IMG/VR virus record: IMGVR_UViG_3300037246_003316
Coordinates: 1 to 43,135 of that record
DNA from: a virus
Strand: one strand, 5' to 3'
DNA: 43,135 bases
This document shows positions 5,178 through 12,979 of this stretch, one piece after another. Under the pieces are notes generated by a model, which was not told the DNA's origin, did no database searches, and saw nothing but the letters and a program-made list of their open reading frames with translations. Numbering within the stretch: the stretch's first letter is position 1; each line of letters begins with the position of its first letter. Made by a program: the position numbers and the translations under genes.

Positions 5178-5217
5178 TTGACCGTCTTATGATTAAAGTA
5201 TATACTTTAATCATAAG
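5178..5217 (+). promoter_or_regulatory. Strong promoter overlapped by a perfect 32-bp palindrome operator
   Basis: TTGACC (5178-5183), 17-base spacer, TATACT (5201-5206): near-perfect sigma70. The sequence 5186-5217 is a perfect inverted repeat with 16-bp arms (CTTATGATTAAAGTAT and its complement), covering spacer and -10. A dimeric or tetrameric regulator bound there would block the promoter. It drives the ligase gene and probably everything downstream through the origin region. Confidence 0.8.
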
Positions 5218-5238
5218 TAGTTATTTGAGGAGAGAAAA

Positions 5239-5988
5239 ATGAAGCGAATGAAGTCAGAAAGATATAAAAACCAAAACGTCGTTGGTTGGCTAATGAGTGA
5301 AAAGCTAAACGGTGTTTTTGCACGATGGGACGGCAAAGTTTTACTAAGTAGCAACGGCAATGAATATCATGCACCCAAATGGTTTAAAGACCAACTCCCT
5401 GTAAATATAATGCTTGAAGGTGAATTATATATTGACCGGGCTATGTTGGGTAAAATTGTTGGGATCGTACGTAAAGAAACACCAATTGATTCTGAGTGGC
5501 GCTTGATTAAGTTTCATGTCTTTGATGCTCTGGAGATAAAAGGTGGGTTTAAAACACGCCTGGCGGCTGCTGCTAAGATATTGACAGGGTCTGCTATTGC
5601 CCTGACGGTAGACATTGAAGTGTGTCGAAGCTCAAGACATCTGAATGAATTTTATTATGACCTGATTGATAGCGGGGCTGAAGGGATTATGATCCACTGC
5701 CCTGATTCAGAATATGAATATCATCAAACTCATAAACTTATGAAATATAAACCTTTTAAAGATGATGAAGCTGAAGTTGTTGGATATAAAGAAGGCATCG
5801 GAAAGTATGAAGGCCTTCGCGAAGCATTGCTTTGTAGATGGAAGGATGTGATATTTAAGCTACGCATTAATAATGAACAACACGCAATGCCAGAAATAGG
5901 GGCACAGATTACTTTTGCTTTTCATGGAATAACTGATAGAGGTATACCAAAGAATGTATCTTTTGTGATGGAAAGAAGCTATGAGTAG
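5239..5988 (+). CDS. ATP-dependent DNA ligase, small phage type
   Basis: 249 aa, the size of minimal ligases with an adenylation and an OB domain only. Motif I is SEKLNGVFARW with Lys22 as the adenylated residue; the usual KLDG is KLNG here. Motif III LEGELY is at about 59-64, motif IV GAEGIMI near 150 and motif V LMKYKP near 170. The OB domain (DEAEVVGYKEGIGKYEG onward) fills residues 175-249. No signal peptide, unlike periplasmic LigE. It seals nicks in duplex DNA, fitting a role in phage replication or circularisation beside the origin. The start is fixed by GAGGAGAG before ATG 5239. It overlaps the next gene by eight bases. Confidence 0.85.
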   Translation: MKRMKSERYKNQNVVGWLMSEKLNGVFARWDGKVLLSSNGNEYHAPKWFKDQLPVNIMLEGELYIDRAMLGKIVGIVRKETPIDSEWRLIKFHVFDALEIKGGFKTRLAAAAKILTGSAIALTVDIEVCRSSRHLNEFYYDLIDSGAEGIMIHCPDSEYEYHQTHKLMKYKPFKDDEAEVVGYKEGIGKYEGLREALLCRWKDVIFKLRINNEQHAMPEIGAQITFAFHGITDRGIPKNVSFVMERSYE

Positions 5989-6202
5989 AGGCGGTAAAAG
6001 AACAGGTTCAGGCCGAAAACGTATAGCCTGTAATCTTAAAAAAAAAGGAATCTATGTCAAGGTATCACCTTGGCTGGCAGAGTGGCTTAAACTTCAATCT
6101 AAAGCGCAGGGTGTCTTGATTGAAGAAGCATTAATAGAAGTTCATGGCTTGGAATTACCTGTGGATAAGTCTGTCTATAAGTCCTACTTATCCACAGCTT
6201 AA
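5981..6202 (+). CDS. Small basic protein, 73 aa, upstream of the origin
   Basis: Starts inside the ligase 3' end, indicating translational coupling. The N-terminus SRGGKRTGSGRKR is an AT-hook-like basic arm. The rest (VKVSPWLAEWLKLQSKAQGVLIEEAL) resembles the helix pair of ribbon-helix-helix proteins, with a beta strand KKGIYVKV before it. Its own 3' end contains two DnaA-box-like 9-mers, so the gene runs into the origin. DNA binding at the origin or the 5186 palindrome is a reasonable guess, not shown. Confidence 0.6.
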   Translation: MSRGGKRTGSGRKRIACNLKKKGIYVKVSPWLAEWLKLQSKAQGVLIEEALIEVHGLELPVDKSVYKSYLSTA

Positions 6203-6460
6203 TAACTTAAGTTTTATAACAAAAAATAATTGTTGAGGATGTATTGTGGATAAGCCTGTTGATAACCGTGTTTTTTGAGGACAAAATGGCTGTTAGTAGT
6301 CCAACTGTTGATAACTATGTTTACAAATCTGTGGATAGCTTGTGGATATGGTGTTGATAACCAATGATTTCTGTGGATAAACCTGTTGATAACCTAGACT
6401 GTATCATTATATATATAAAAATATATATACACTACGTGTATATATATATTTTTAATATAA
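6160..6460. other. Probable replication origin: DnaA-box cluster and AT-rich hairpin
   Basis: Between 6160 and 6392 lie TGTGGATAA-type boxes at 6160, 6188 (reverse), 6245 and 6372, near matches at 6330 (TGTGGATAG) and 6341 (TGTGGATAT), and the variant TGTTGATAA at 6257, 6306, 6352 and 6384. TGTGGATAA is the complement of the DnaA consensus TTATCCACA. An AT-rich tract with an imperfect inverted repeat (ATATATACAC / GTGTATATAT, about 6417-6452) follows directly, suitable as an unwinding element. The stretch 6203-6491 has no gene. Such clustering is typical of oriC and of DnaA-dependent plasmid origins. Confidence 0.8.
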
Positions 6461-6491
6461 CCGCAGTAGTAAACTACCAAAGTATGCCGAA

Positions 6492-6869
6492 ATGATTGAA
6501 TACGAAGAATTAAAAAAAATAATCAAAATAGTTTTAAAAGAACCGTGCAAAAAAAAATCAGACCGGTTCATAGAATCCCTTTGCCTTTCGCTACATCGCA
6601 AGATCAAAGGCTTTGACAGGGAAGATATTATTGCGGGCTTAAATCTCTACTCTGTAAAAAAATCACTATTAAGAAATCAATTCCCTCAGTCCACGATTCA
6701 TAAGGCCATTTCAAATCTTAATAAAAAAAGATTGCTGTCAATTGAATATTTGTCTGCACAAAAGGAAACATTGTCCCAAGATGAAAAACCTGATATTGTA
6801 AAAAAATGTCTGCAACTCGTTTATTCCGGTGACAGCAAGAAAATGGAGGGCGTGAACATTGGCGAATGA
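6492..6869 (+). CDS. Hypothetical protein with possible winged helix, 125 aa
   Basis: First gene after the origin-like repeats. The middle (ESLCLSLHRKIKGFDREDII, then SLLRNQFPQSTIHKAISNLNKKRLLSIEYL) reads like a winged-helix domain with a recognition helix near STIHKAISNLNKK. A DNA-binding protein beside a DnaA-box cluster could be an initiator or a regulator, but no replication-protein family is recognised. There is no clear ribosome site before ATG 6492. The next gene starts within its last codons at TTG 6859. Confidence 0.5.
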   Translation: MIEYEELKKIIKIVLKEPCKKKSDRFIESLCLSLHRKIKGFDREDIIAGLNLYSVKKSLLRNQFPQSTIHKAISNLNKKRLLSIEYLSAQKETLSQDEKPDIVKKCLQLVYSGDSKKMEGVNIGE

Positions 6870-7557
6870 TGCATTTTCTTTTACGGCAACTGATATGATT
6901 TTGCTTAGAAAGATGTTCAAAAAAGCCCCACGGAAAATGCGCAGGGTAACTGCAGGTGTCTTGACCAGTGAGGCATTTGCAATGAGGCCTGTGATCTTCA
7001 AGGTTTTGAACAAGGAAATGGAAATCAGAAGCCCTGGTTTCGCAAGAAAGAATATCCGCGTTGAAAAAGCCAGAGCAACGACAATCAACACTCAGTCTTC
7101 AAGGGCAGGAAGTATATTTGCACGCGGGTTCACTGGATGGCAGGAACAACAATTCGGAAAGGAAAGTAAGGAAGCCAAAGTCTATACTAAGTTTTCCAGG
7201 GGTGGGTCATGGAAAGGTAAAGTCAAACAGAAGTTCCGAAGTAATACCAAGTTGTGGCGCCCGTCCGATTTTAATATAAAAAATGCCAGTAGTGAAAGGC
7301 ATCGAATGATTATCTTTCTTCAAATGCTGACAGCCAGGGGAATCACGGACAGATTCTTCATGCCGAACAGAGTAGGCAAAATGAAGATCGGAATCTACAG
7401 GATAGAAAGGAACACAATCAAGAAAATTAAAAAAGATGAACTTCATAAACCCCGCAAGATAGACTGGATGAATAAATCTATTAAGCTGCTGAAGCGTGAA
7501 GTCAACATCAAAGAACTTTATGCTGATAATGTGCGGCATGTCTTCAAGTTGAGATAA
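6859..7557 (+). CDS. Basic phage protein, possibly gpZ-like minor tail/neck protein
   Basis: The TTG at 6859 follows GGAGGG (6845-6850) by eight bases and overlaps the previous stop. The 232-aa product is strongly basic. Its N-terminal part (KAPRKMRRVTAGVLTSEAFAMRP, then a long helix and a Gly/Ser region) recalls the layout of lambda gpZ tail-completion proteins, which also begin with a helix followed by basic beta segments. Similarity is by general pattern only. Its place just before the small terminase is unusual for a neck protein, so a DNA-binding role is the main alternative. Confidence 0.45.
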   Translation: MANDAFSFTATDMILLRKMFKKAPRKMRRVTAGVLTSEAFAMRPVIFKVLNKEMEIRSPGFARKNIRVEKARATTINTQSSRAGSIFARGFTGWQEQQFGKESKEAKVYTKFSRGGSWKGKVKQKFRSNTKLWRPSDFNIKNASSERHRMIIFLQMLTARGITDRFFMPNRVGKMKIGIYRIERNTIKKIKKDELHKPRKIDWMNKSIKLLKREVNIKELYADNVRHVFKLR

Positions 7558-7579
7558 TAAAAAAAGGTACTGTGGAGGG

Positions 7580-7626
7580 TTATCCACAAGCCGAGCACTA
7601 CCAATCACACAGACCGGTTATCAACA
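7580..7626. promoter_or_regulatory. Second, smaller set of DnaA-box-like sites
   Basis: TTATCCACA at 7580-7588 and TTATCAACA at 7618-7626 lie in the 127-bp gap before the small terminase gene. They are the same two 9-mer types found in the origin cluster, both in the opposite orientation to most of that cluster. They could link packaging-gene expression or the packaging start to replication. Confidence 0.5.
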
Positions 7627-7684
7627 GGTGCGAGAGGTTGAAAAAAGGTTGACAATCAGGTTGACTCTTTGTAATATTTAAAAT

Positions 7685-8413
7685 ATGAAGAAAGGCAACT
7701 CTCAAAATCTAGTCTCCCAGGCACAGTTTGCAAAACTTTGTAAGGTCAGTGCTGAAGCAATAAGAAAGGCCTGCATCGCCGGAAAAATAGATATTGAGGG
7801 TGAAGGCCGTAAAAAGAAAATCGATTTGAACGGTTCTTCCACGATCGAATATCTTCACGATAAGAATTCCCAACGCAACAAAGCCGCTGAAAACTCCCCT
7901 AAAATGGAGAAATCATCAATTGCCGTCCCGGATGTGGCATCGGGTCAGGAAAAAAACAATATCGCTAAAAATCTTCCAGATCAATCATTGTCATCTGGAT
8001 CTGATTCAAAATCTGGTGGTGATTTTGAAATCGATCTTGAAAATTCAACTGACGCTGAAATTTTAAAAAATCTCACTGTCGGCAAGGTGAAAATGTTGAA
8101 GGAAATTGAGGCAATGCGACTGGCCAGGCAATTACGATTGAAGAACAGGGGTGCTTTAATCGAAAGAAAATTGGTGACCATCTTCCTGGGGAAAATATTC
8201 ACGATCGAACAAAATGAAATTATTCCCATAGCTGACAAATCACCAGCAAAAATAGCGGCCATTTTCGGTGTCGAGGATAATGAAAAAATTCTAAAGGTCG
8301 GTAAATTACTGAAAAATGAAATAGCCAAGGCCTTCAAGCATATTGAGATCAGAACTGAGGATTTCATGGAACACATTGGTTCAGATGTCGAAGGTGAAAA
8401 TGTTTCGAGATGA
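7685..8413 (+). CDS. Terminase small subunit, Nu1-like
   Basis: 242 aa. The N-terminal helix-turn-helix VSQAQFAKLCKVSAEAIRKACIAGKI matches the Nu1/excisionase-type winged helix used to bind cos DNA. A low-complexity Ser/Asp/Lys linker (about 60-125) leads to a helical C-terminal region with many charged residues, likely for contact with TerL. It precedes and overlaps a GpA-type large terminase, the normal order. The ATG at 7685 has no strong ribosome site. Known role: recognises phage DNA and recruits the large subunit for packaging. Confidence 0.75.
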   Translation: MKKGNSQNLVSQAQFAKLCKVSAEAIRKACIAGKIDIEGEGRKKKIDLNGSSTIEYLHDKNSQRNKAAENSPKMEKSSIAVPDVASGQEKNNIAKNLPDQSLSSGSDSKSGGDFEIDLENSTDAEILKNLTVGKVKMLKEIEAMRLARQLRLKNRGALIERKLVTIFLGKIFTIEQNEIIPIADKSPAKIAAIFGVEDNEKILKVGKLLKNEIAKAFKHIEIRTEDFMEHIGSDVEGENVSR

Positions 8414-10397
8414 AGATATTGAATTTTTGAAAATATGTTCATCGGCAAGACCAGATTCCGATCCGATTGAAAGAATATCGGATTATGCTGCAGAAAAAAG
8501 AATCCTTCCAACGGGAACACCCTTTCCCGGTTTATGGGACAATGACCACACGCCTTATCTTATCGAACCTATGGACAATATGAGTCCTTGGAGTCCCATT
8601 CAGCACACTGTCGTCATGAAGGGCCCACAGCTGGGTTTCACTGGCTGTGCAGAAAATGTCCTTTGTTACTGGATGGACGCAAACCCAGCACCGATCCTTT
8701 TCATGTCGGCCACTGATGCCCTTCTTATCGAATGGGCAGGAAAACGTCTTGAACCTGCCATCGATTCCTGCAAATTCAGGCACAAAATATTTGCACAGAC
8801 AGAAAACACCAAAACCCGCAGAACCGGCGACAATTCCATGTCCAAGGATTATATCGGCGGCTTTCTTATTATGAGTTCCGCGCAATCAGCGGCTAAAATG
8901 CGTACAAATTCAGTGCGAATATTGATTCGTGACGAAATAGATGGATCCCCGAAAGAGCTTAGAACGGGCGAAGGTAACTGGATGGAAGTTTCACTGGCCA
9001 GACTTGATGCCTGGGATGCCAGAAAAAAGATCATGGATATATCCACACCGACAACCTTCCAGCGCTCGAGTATTTTCCCGGCTTATAAAGCCGGCGACTG
9101 CCGAAAGTTTCTGGTGCCCTGTCCGCATTGTAATAAAAAGCAGGAACTTGTCATGGGAACACCGGAATCCACAAGCGGTCTGAAAGGTGACCATGAAGCC
9201 GGGATATTAAAAAGCGCTTATTATCTTTGTGACCATTGCCATGAAGCATTTTTTAATAGTCATAAATCTGAATTCCTAAAAGAAGGCATTTGGACTCCAA
9301 CGACAAAAAGTAGTGATCCGCTGCTTAGAAGTTATCAGATAAGTTCCCTTTATTCACCAATAGGCATGTTGTCATGGCTTGATGCTCTGAAAAGATATGA
9401 AAAGGGAATGAAGGACCCTGACAAAGCGCAAGCAGCAACAAACCTAGTCCTGGGTATGCCATTCAAAGAAACCGGCAGTCGGCCAAATTATCAAAAAGTC
9501 TGTGAGAATAGAGGCGATTATGAAGAAGGCACAGTCCCGGATGGCGTTCTTTTCCTGACAATTGGCATCGATGTCCAGGTGGGGAGCAAAAAGGATGTCC
9601 ACAACCCACCACGTTTGGAAATTGAGGTCATGGGTACCGGCTCGGGGTACAGAACATGGTCAATTCTCTATCGTCGCTTTGAGGGGGAAGTGACAGATCC
9701 ATTTGAAGGCGCCTGGGAAGCGATGAACAAGTGGGCGCTTGAAGGAGGCCTTACTTTCTACAGGGATGATGGCATGCCTTTTGATGTGAAACTGGTTTTT
9801 ATAGATTGCGGAATCGGTGTGTCTGATTATTTGCAAGCGGTATATAATTTTTCAGAAAGATGGCAAAATACCTATCCATCCAAAGGTTTTGATATTATTC
9901 AGGATAAAAAGGGCAATCAAAAACATAGGGCTGGTCCCAACTCCACTTTGCGATATAAATCCAATAGCGTCAAATCTTCAAAAGGTCAGATAATTTATCA
10001 GATAGGAACACTTCTTTACAAAAAGCGGATATATAATCACCTGAAAATTCAAAGGCAGATGACAGGCAATCAGAAGCCTGGTTTTTGTGATTTTCCTATT
10101 GGCAGGGATGACAAATATTTCAAAATGCTTACCGCAGAAGACCAGTTGGCAGATGGAAGTTTTGAGGCTTATGGTCGAAGAAATGAATCTCTGGATTGCC
10201 GGGTCTATGCCAGTTGTGCTTCAGATGTCTATCTTGATGCGCTGGTATCTGAGGAAAAGGAAAATGCCAAGATAAAAGGTGCCAGTGTTGTCGAATTGAC
10301 TCAGATTAACAAAGTGTGGGTGCTTCAATACTTGGAAAGACGTATTTTGAAAAAAAATACAGCCCAGGAAGAATTACCGTTGACAAATGAAAAATAG
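8400..10397 (+). CDS. Terminase large subunit, lambda GpA family
   Basis: From ATG 8400 (with AAGGTG upstream; earlier in-frame starts at 8343 and 8385 lack one) the product is 665 aa, close to lambda gpA. The packaging ATPase Walker A variant VVMKGPQLGFT lies at 71-81 and Walker B ILIRDEIDG near 180. A zinc ribbon CPHCNKK...CDHCHEAF lies near 250-290. The C-terminal half holds the nuclease region (LTIGIDVQ, KLVFIDCGIG). It cuts concatemers and drives DNA into proheads. It overlaps the small subunit by 14 bases. GpA enzymes usually cut at cos sites; no cos site was identified by eye. Confidence 0.93.
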   Translation: MFRDEDIEFLKICSSARPDSDPIERISDYAAEKRILPTGTPFPGLWDNDHTPYLIEPMDNMSPWSPIQHTVVMKGPQLGFTGCAENVLCYWMDANPAPILFMSATDALLIEWAGKRLEPAIDSCKFRHKIFAQTENTKTRRTGDNSMSKDYIGGFLIMSSAQSAAKMRTNSVRILIRDEIDGSPKELRTGEGNWMEVSLARLDAWDARKKIMDISTPTTFQRSSIFPAYKAGDCRKFLVPCPHCNKKQELVMGTPESTSGLKGDHEAGILKSAYYLCDHCHEAFFNSHKSEFLKEGIWTPTTKSSDPLLRSYQISSLYSPIGMLSWLDALKRYEKGMKDPDKAQAATNLVLGMPFKETGSRPNYQKVCENRGDYEEGTVPDGVLFLTIGIDVQVGSKKDVHNPPRLEIEVMGTGSGYRTWSILYRRFEGEVTDPFEGAWEAMNKWALEGGLTFYRDDGMPFDVKLVFIDCGIGVSDYLQAVYNFSERWQNTYPSKGFDIIQDKKGNQKHRAGPNSTLRYKSNSVKSSKGQIIYQIGTLLYKKRIYNHLKIQRQMTGNQKPGFCDFPIGRDDKYFKMLTAEDQLADGSFEAYGRRNESLDCRVYASCASDVYLDALVSEEKENAKIKGASVVELTQINKVWVLQYLERRILKKNTAQEELPLTNEK

Positions 10398-10415
10398 TTC
10401 ATGTAATATGCCGAT

Positions 10416-10703
10416 ATGAGTTGCCTTTCTTCCACAGTCCGTGCAGAAAAACAAGCACAATTGGTCAAATTGGAAGCACAGTTGTTGAAAGCAGAAACAG
10501 CTTATGGTGCAACACTGGAAGCTGGGGGCACAGGCCTTGAATCATACAGGTTCGATTCTGCGGAAGGTTCCCAGTCGGCAAAACTTCTTGACCCTTCCAA
10601 ATTACAAGATCAAATCTCATTTCTGGAAAGCAGAATTAATCGCATAAAATCAGAACTTCGTGGAACCGGTGTCCACACTACCAACTTAAGGAGATGGGGA
10701 TGA
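10416..10703 (+). CDS. Small head-tail connector-type protein (gpW position)
   Basis: 95 aa, between terminase and portal, where lambda encodes gpW. It has an N-terminal coiled coil (AEKQAQLVKLEAQLLKAETAYGA), a loop ESYRFDSAEGSQS and a second helix DQISFLESRINRIKSEL. The SYxFDSxEGSQ segment is characteristic of small proteins in this position in other GpA phages. In lambda gpW plugs the portal and receives the tail connector. Assignment rests on position and general pattern. Confidence 0.6.
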   Translation: MSCLSSTVRAEKQAQLVKLEAQLLKAETAYGATLEAGGTGLESYRFDSAEGSQSAKLLDPSKLQDQISFLESRINRIKSELRGTGVHTTNLRRWG

Positions 10704-10900
10704 TGGAAGAAAAAAATCAAAAACCTGCCAAAGATATTCCCTGCAAAGAGATCATAATTTCACATTTTTGTTTTAAAATATTAGGTGTTCCGATTTTCTC
10801 TTTCAGTAAATCCATTCATGAAGATGAACTTTATCGCCGTTTAGAATTAAAATTTAAAAACGCGATGACACTAGCACTTCATAATGCAACAAAAGGCTAG
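10700..10900 (+). CDS. Hypothetical protein, 66 aa, before the portal
   Basis: The ATG at 10700 overlaps the previous stop and lies well placed after TAAGGAG (10687-10693). The ATG at 10694 would be too close. The product has a mildly hydrophobic middle (EIIISHFCFKILGVPIFSF) that is too short and polar for a confident membrane helix, then a charged helix. The portal gene starts three bases after its stop. Unknown function; it may be a structural accessory. Confidence 0.5.
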   Translation: MMEEKNQKPAKDIPCKEIIISHFCFKILGVPIFSFSKSIHEDELYRRLELKFKNAMTLALHNATKG

Positions 10901-10903
10901 ATA

Positions 10904-12562
10904 ATGCTTGATGATCTTGCAAGACAAATAGTCAATATTGCACGTCCTGATAAAGGCGGTTCAAGACCATCTTCTTCACATCCATTTCAGAGTTCCGGCA
11001 CAATGGGTTCAGATGGTTCAAAAATGCCCCAGGGTATATCAGGATCCGGTCAAACTATTGTCTTTAATCATGGCCTTCTGCTGAGAAATGGAAGAAGAGC
11101 ATATCACGAGACACAGCAAGCACACAGCGTTGTAACCAGGATGGCCGACACCGTTGCAGACACGGGTTTGCGCTGGGAACCGATGCCGAACGTTTTGACG
11201 CTGGGCATCACACCGGAAGAAGGTGCGGAATGGGCCCGTAATGTAAAGCAAAAATTTGACGCCTGGTCGAAAGTAAAAAAACAACATCGGTCTGGAACAA
11301 TGAACTGGTATCAGTCACAAAGACTATATCAGGTGCAGCAACACCGTGATAATGACATATTTGTCCGTTTCTATTACTCCAAAGACCGTGATCTTTTAAA
11401 TCCACTACAATTTGAATTCCTTGATGCGGCACAGATAAGGGGAACTGCATTCACTTCCACCGGTGGTCTGCAAACATCAAAGGATGGTATTATTAGGGAC
11501 GGGGAGGGGCGTGAAACGGCATACAACGTCTGGATAAGAAATGCGACTACTGGTCAATATGAACCAAAGGTGATAAACGCAAAAAGTTCATCCGGCAGAT
11601 TGTTGATGCTTCATGGTTTTATGCCTGAATATGCCGGCCAAGGTCGTGGATTGTCCCGCCTTGGTGGTGATGTGCAGGAATTTCAAAAAATAACAGATCT
11701 GACTCTTTCAGAGATACAGAAGGCAATAAATCAGTCAAGTATCTGGGGCTTTGTTAAACCTTCGGACAAAGAAGATGCGACCAGTCCGTTTGCAGGGGAA
11801 TTGACTGCCGGTGGTGCCGGTCCTGCGGGAGAAAAGTTCGGCGGTCCTGTGACAACAGAGGAAGGTGAAAGTGGTTCGGCTGGTATAGGGCTTGAGCCTC
11901 TGCAATGCTATGACATACCTGAAGCGACACTTAGCAAGCCAGGTGTTTTCATTGCCAATCTTCATCGTGGTCAAGATATTAAAATGGTGGACAATACTTC
12001 ACCTGCCACAGGATTCGCCCAGTTTGTTGACGCCTTCACATCTTATATTTCAGCAGCAAAGGGAATCCCGATTGAAGTTTTGTTGATGAAATTCGGTCAA
12101 AACTTTTCTGCAAGTCGTGGAGCACTTCTTCTTTTCTGGCGTGTAGCTCAGATATGGCGTGATGAAATGGCCGCTGATTATCTCAATCCAACTGTTGAAA
12201 TGTTTTTAAGTGAAGAGATTGCAGCGGGAAGAGTATTCGCGCCCGGATGGAGCGATCCACGTTTGCGGGCTGCATGGATGAATTCGATTTGGGTCGGTCC
12301 GCCTGCACCTGATATCGATCCTATGAAGACAAGCAAGGCGACATTGAATAGAATCGAAGCTGGTACAACCACCATCGATATCGAGGCCAGGAACGCAAAC
12401 GGTTCTGACGCGGCGACCAATAAAGTGAAATTAAAGCAAGAAATTGAAGGAATGGCAATTCCACCATGGTCAAAAGGTTTTGCAGTACAGGGTGGAAATG
12501 GTGACCTGGAAGGTCTGATTCGTCAGATTGTAGAAGACGTTCAGAATGAAAATGAAGAATAA
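10904..12562 (+). CDS. Portal protein, lambda gpB family
   Basis: 552 aa (lambda gpB is 533). Typical features: an N-terminal segment leading to YHETQQAHSVVTRMADTVADTGLRWEP, the PLQFEFLDAAQIRG block, LMLHGFMPEYAGQGRGLS, and the C-terminal SAAKGIPIEVLLMKFGQNFSA plus ASRGALLLFWRVAQIWR. These match the phage portal lambda family. It forms the dodecameric ring through which DNA enters and leaves. The start ATG has only a weak ribosome site and is probably coupled to the upstream gene. Confidence 0.92.
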   Translation: MLDDLARQIVNIARPDKGGSRPSSSHPFQSSGTMGSDGSKMPQGISGSGQTIVFNHGLLLRNGRRAYHETQQAHSVVTRMADTVADTGLRWEPMPNVLTLGITPEEGAEWARNVKQKFDAWSKVKKQHRSGTMNWYQSQRLYQVQQHRDNDIFVRFYYSKDRDLLNPLQFEFLDAAQIRGTAFTSTGGLQTSKDGIIRDGEGRETAYNVWIRNATTGQYEPKVINAKSSSGRLLMLHGFMPEYAGQGRGLSRLGGDVQEFQKITDLTLSEIQKAINQSSIWGFVKPSDKEDATSPFAGELTAGGAGPAGEKFGGPVTTEEGESGSAGIGLEPLQCYDIPEATLSKPGVFIANLHRGQDIKMVDNTSPATGFAQFVDAFTSYISAAKGIPIEVLLMKFGQNFSASRGALLLFWRVAQIWRDEMAADYLNPTVEMFLSEEIAAGRVFAPGWSDPRLRAAWMNSIWVGPPAPDIDPMKTSKATLNRIEAGTTTIDIEARNANGSDAATNKVKLKQEIEGMAIPPWSKGFAVQGGNGDLEGLIRQIVEDVQNENEE

Positions 12563-12574
12563 AGGGAGGATATA

Positions 12575-12979
12575 ATGAAAAGAAAAGGTGTGTTTGTGTT
12601 AATTTTTCTGTTGATGGTCATGACAAGTCTTGCTGTGGCTGGTCTGAATAAAAGATATGTATTATTGAATGCTGCGACGGGCACAGGACCTGGAGAACCT
12701 ATTGTGATTGTAGATGCTTTTACTGAATGGGGATGTGATGCCAGTGTTTTAGGGAATGCGTCTACTGTCACGGTCGTGTTTCAAGGCAATCAGGGCGGGT
12801 CTGAATATGATCCTGAAGGATGGGCGATCAAGGTATTTGATGCCGCCGAAATTGCCGCAGGCTTTGCACAGTTTGGTGTTAGTTCGCCGCCTCTTAAGAA
12901 GATCAGAGGTAATACCACTGTATTAACCGGTGGAACTGACCCTGATGTGACACTTTCTTGCGTGGGGTCGAACCGATGA
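12575..12979 (+). CDS. Exported protein, unknown function, 134 aa
   Basis: Good ribosome site AAAGGGAGG. Residues 1-22 (MKRKGVFVLIFLLMVMTSLAVA) are a clear Sec signal peptide ending AVAG. The mature part has two widely spaced cysteines (WGCDASVLG, LSCVGSNR) that could form a disulfide in the periplasm. The gene overlaps the next exported protein by ATGA. A secreted protein between portal and protease is not part of any standard head module, so it is likely cargo or a lysogenic conversion protein. Confidence 0.7.
   Translation: MKRKGVFVLIFLLMVMTSLAVAGLNKRYVLLNAATGTGPGEPIVIVDAFTEWGCDASVLGNASTVTVVFQGNQGGSEYDPEGWAIKVFDAAEIAAGFAQFGVSSPPLKKIRGNTTVLTGGTDPDVTLSCVGSNR

Noticed and set aside
6400-6460. 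CRISPR or microsatellite array
   Set aside because: The AT repeats form one imperfect inverted repeat beside DnaA boxes; there are no spacers or direct repeats.
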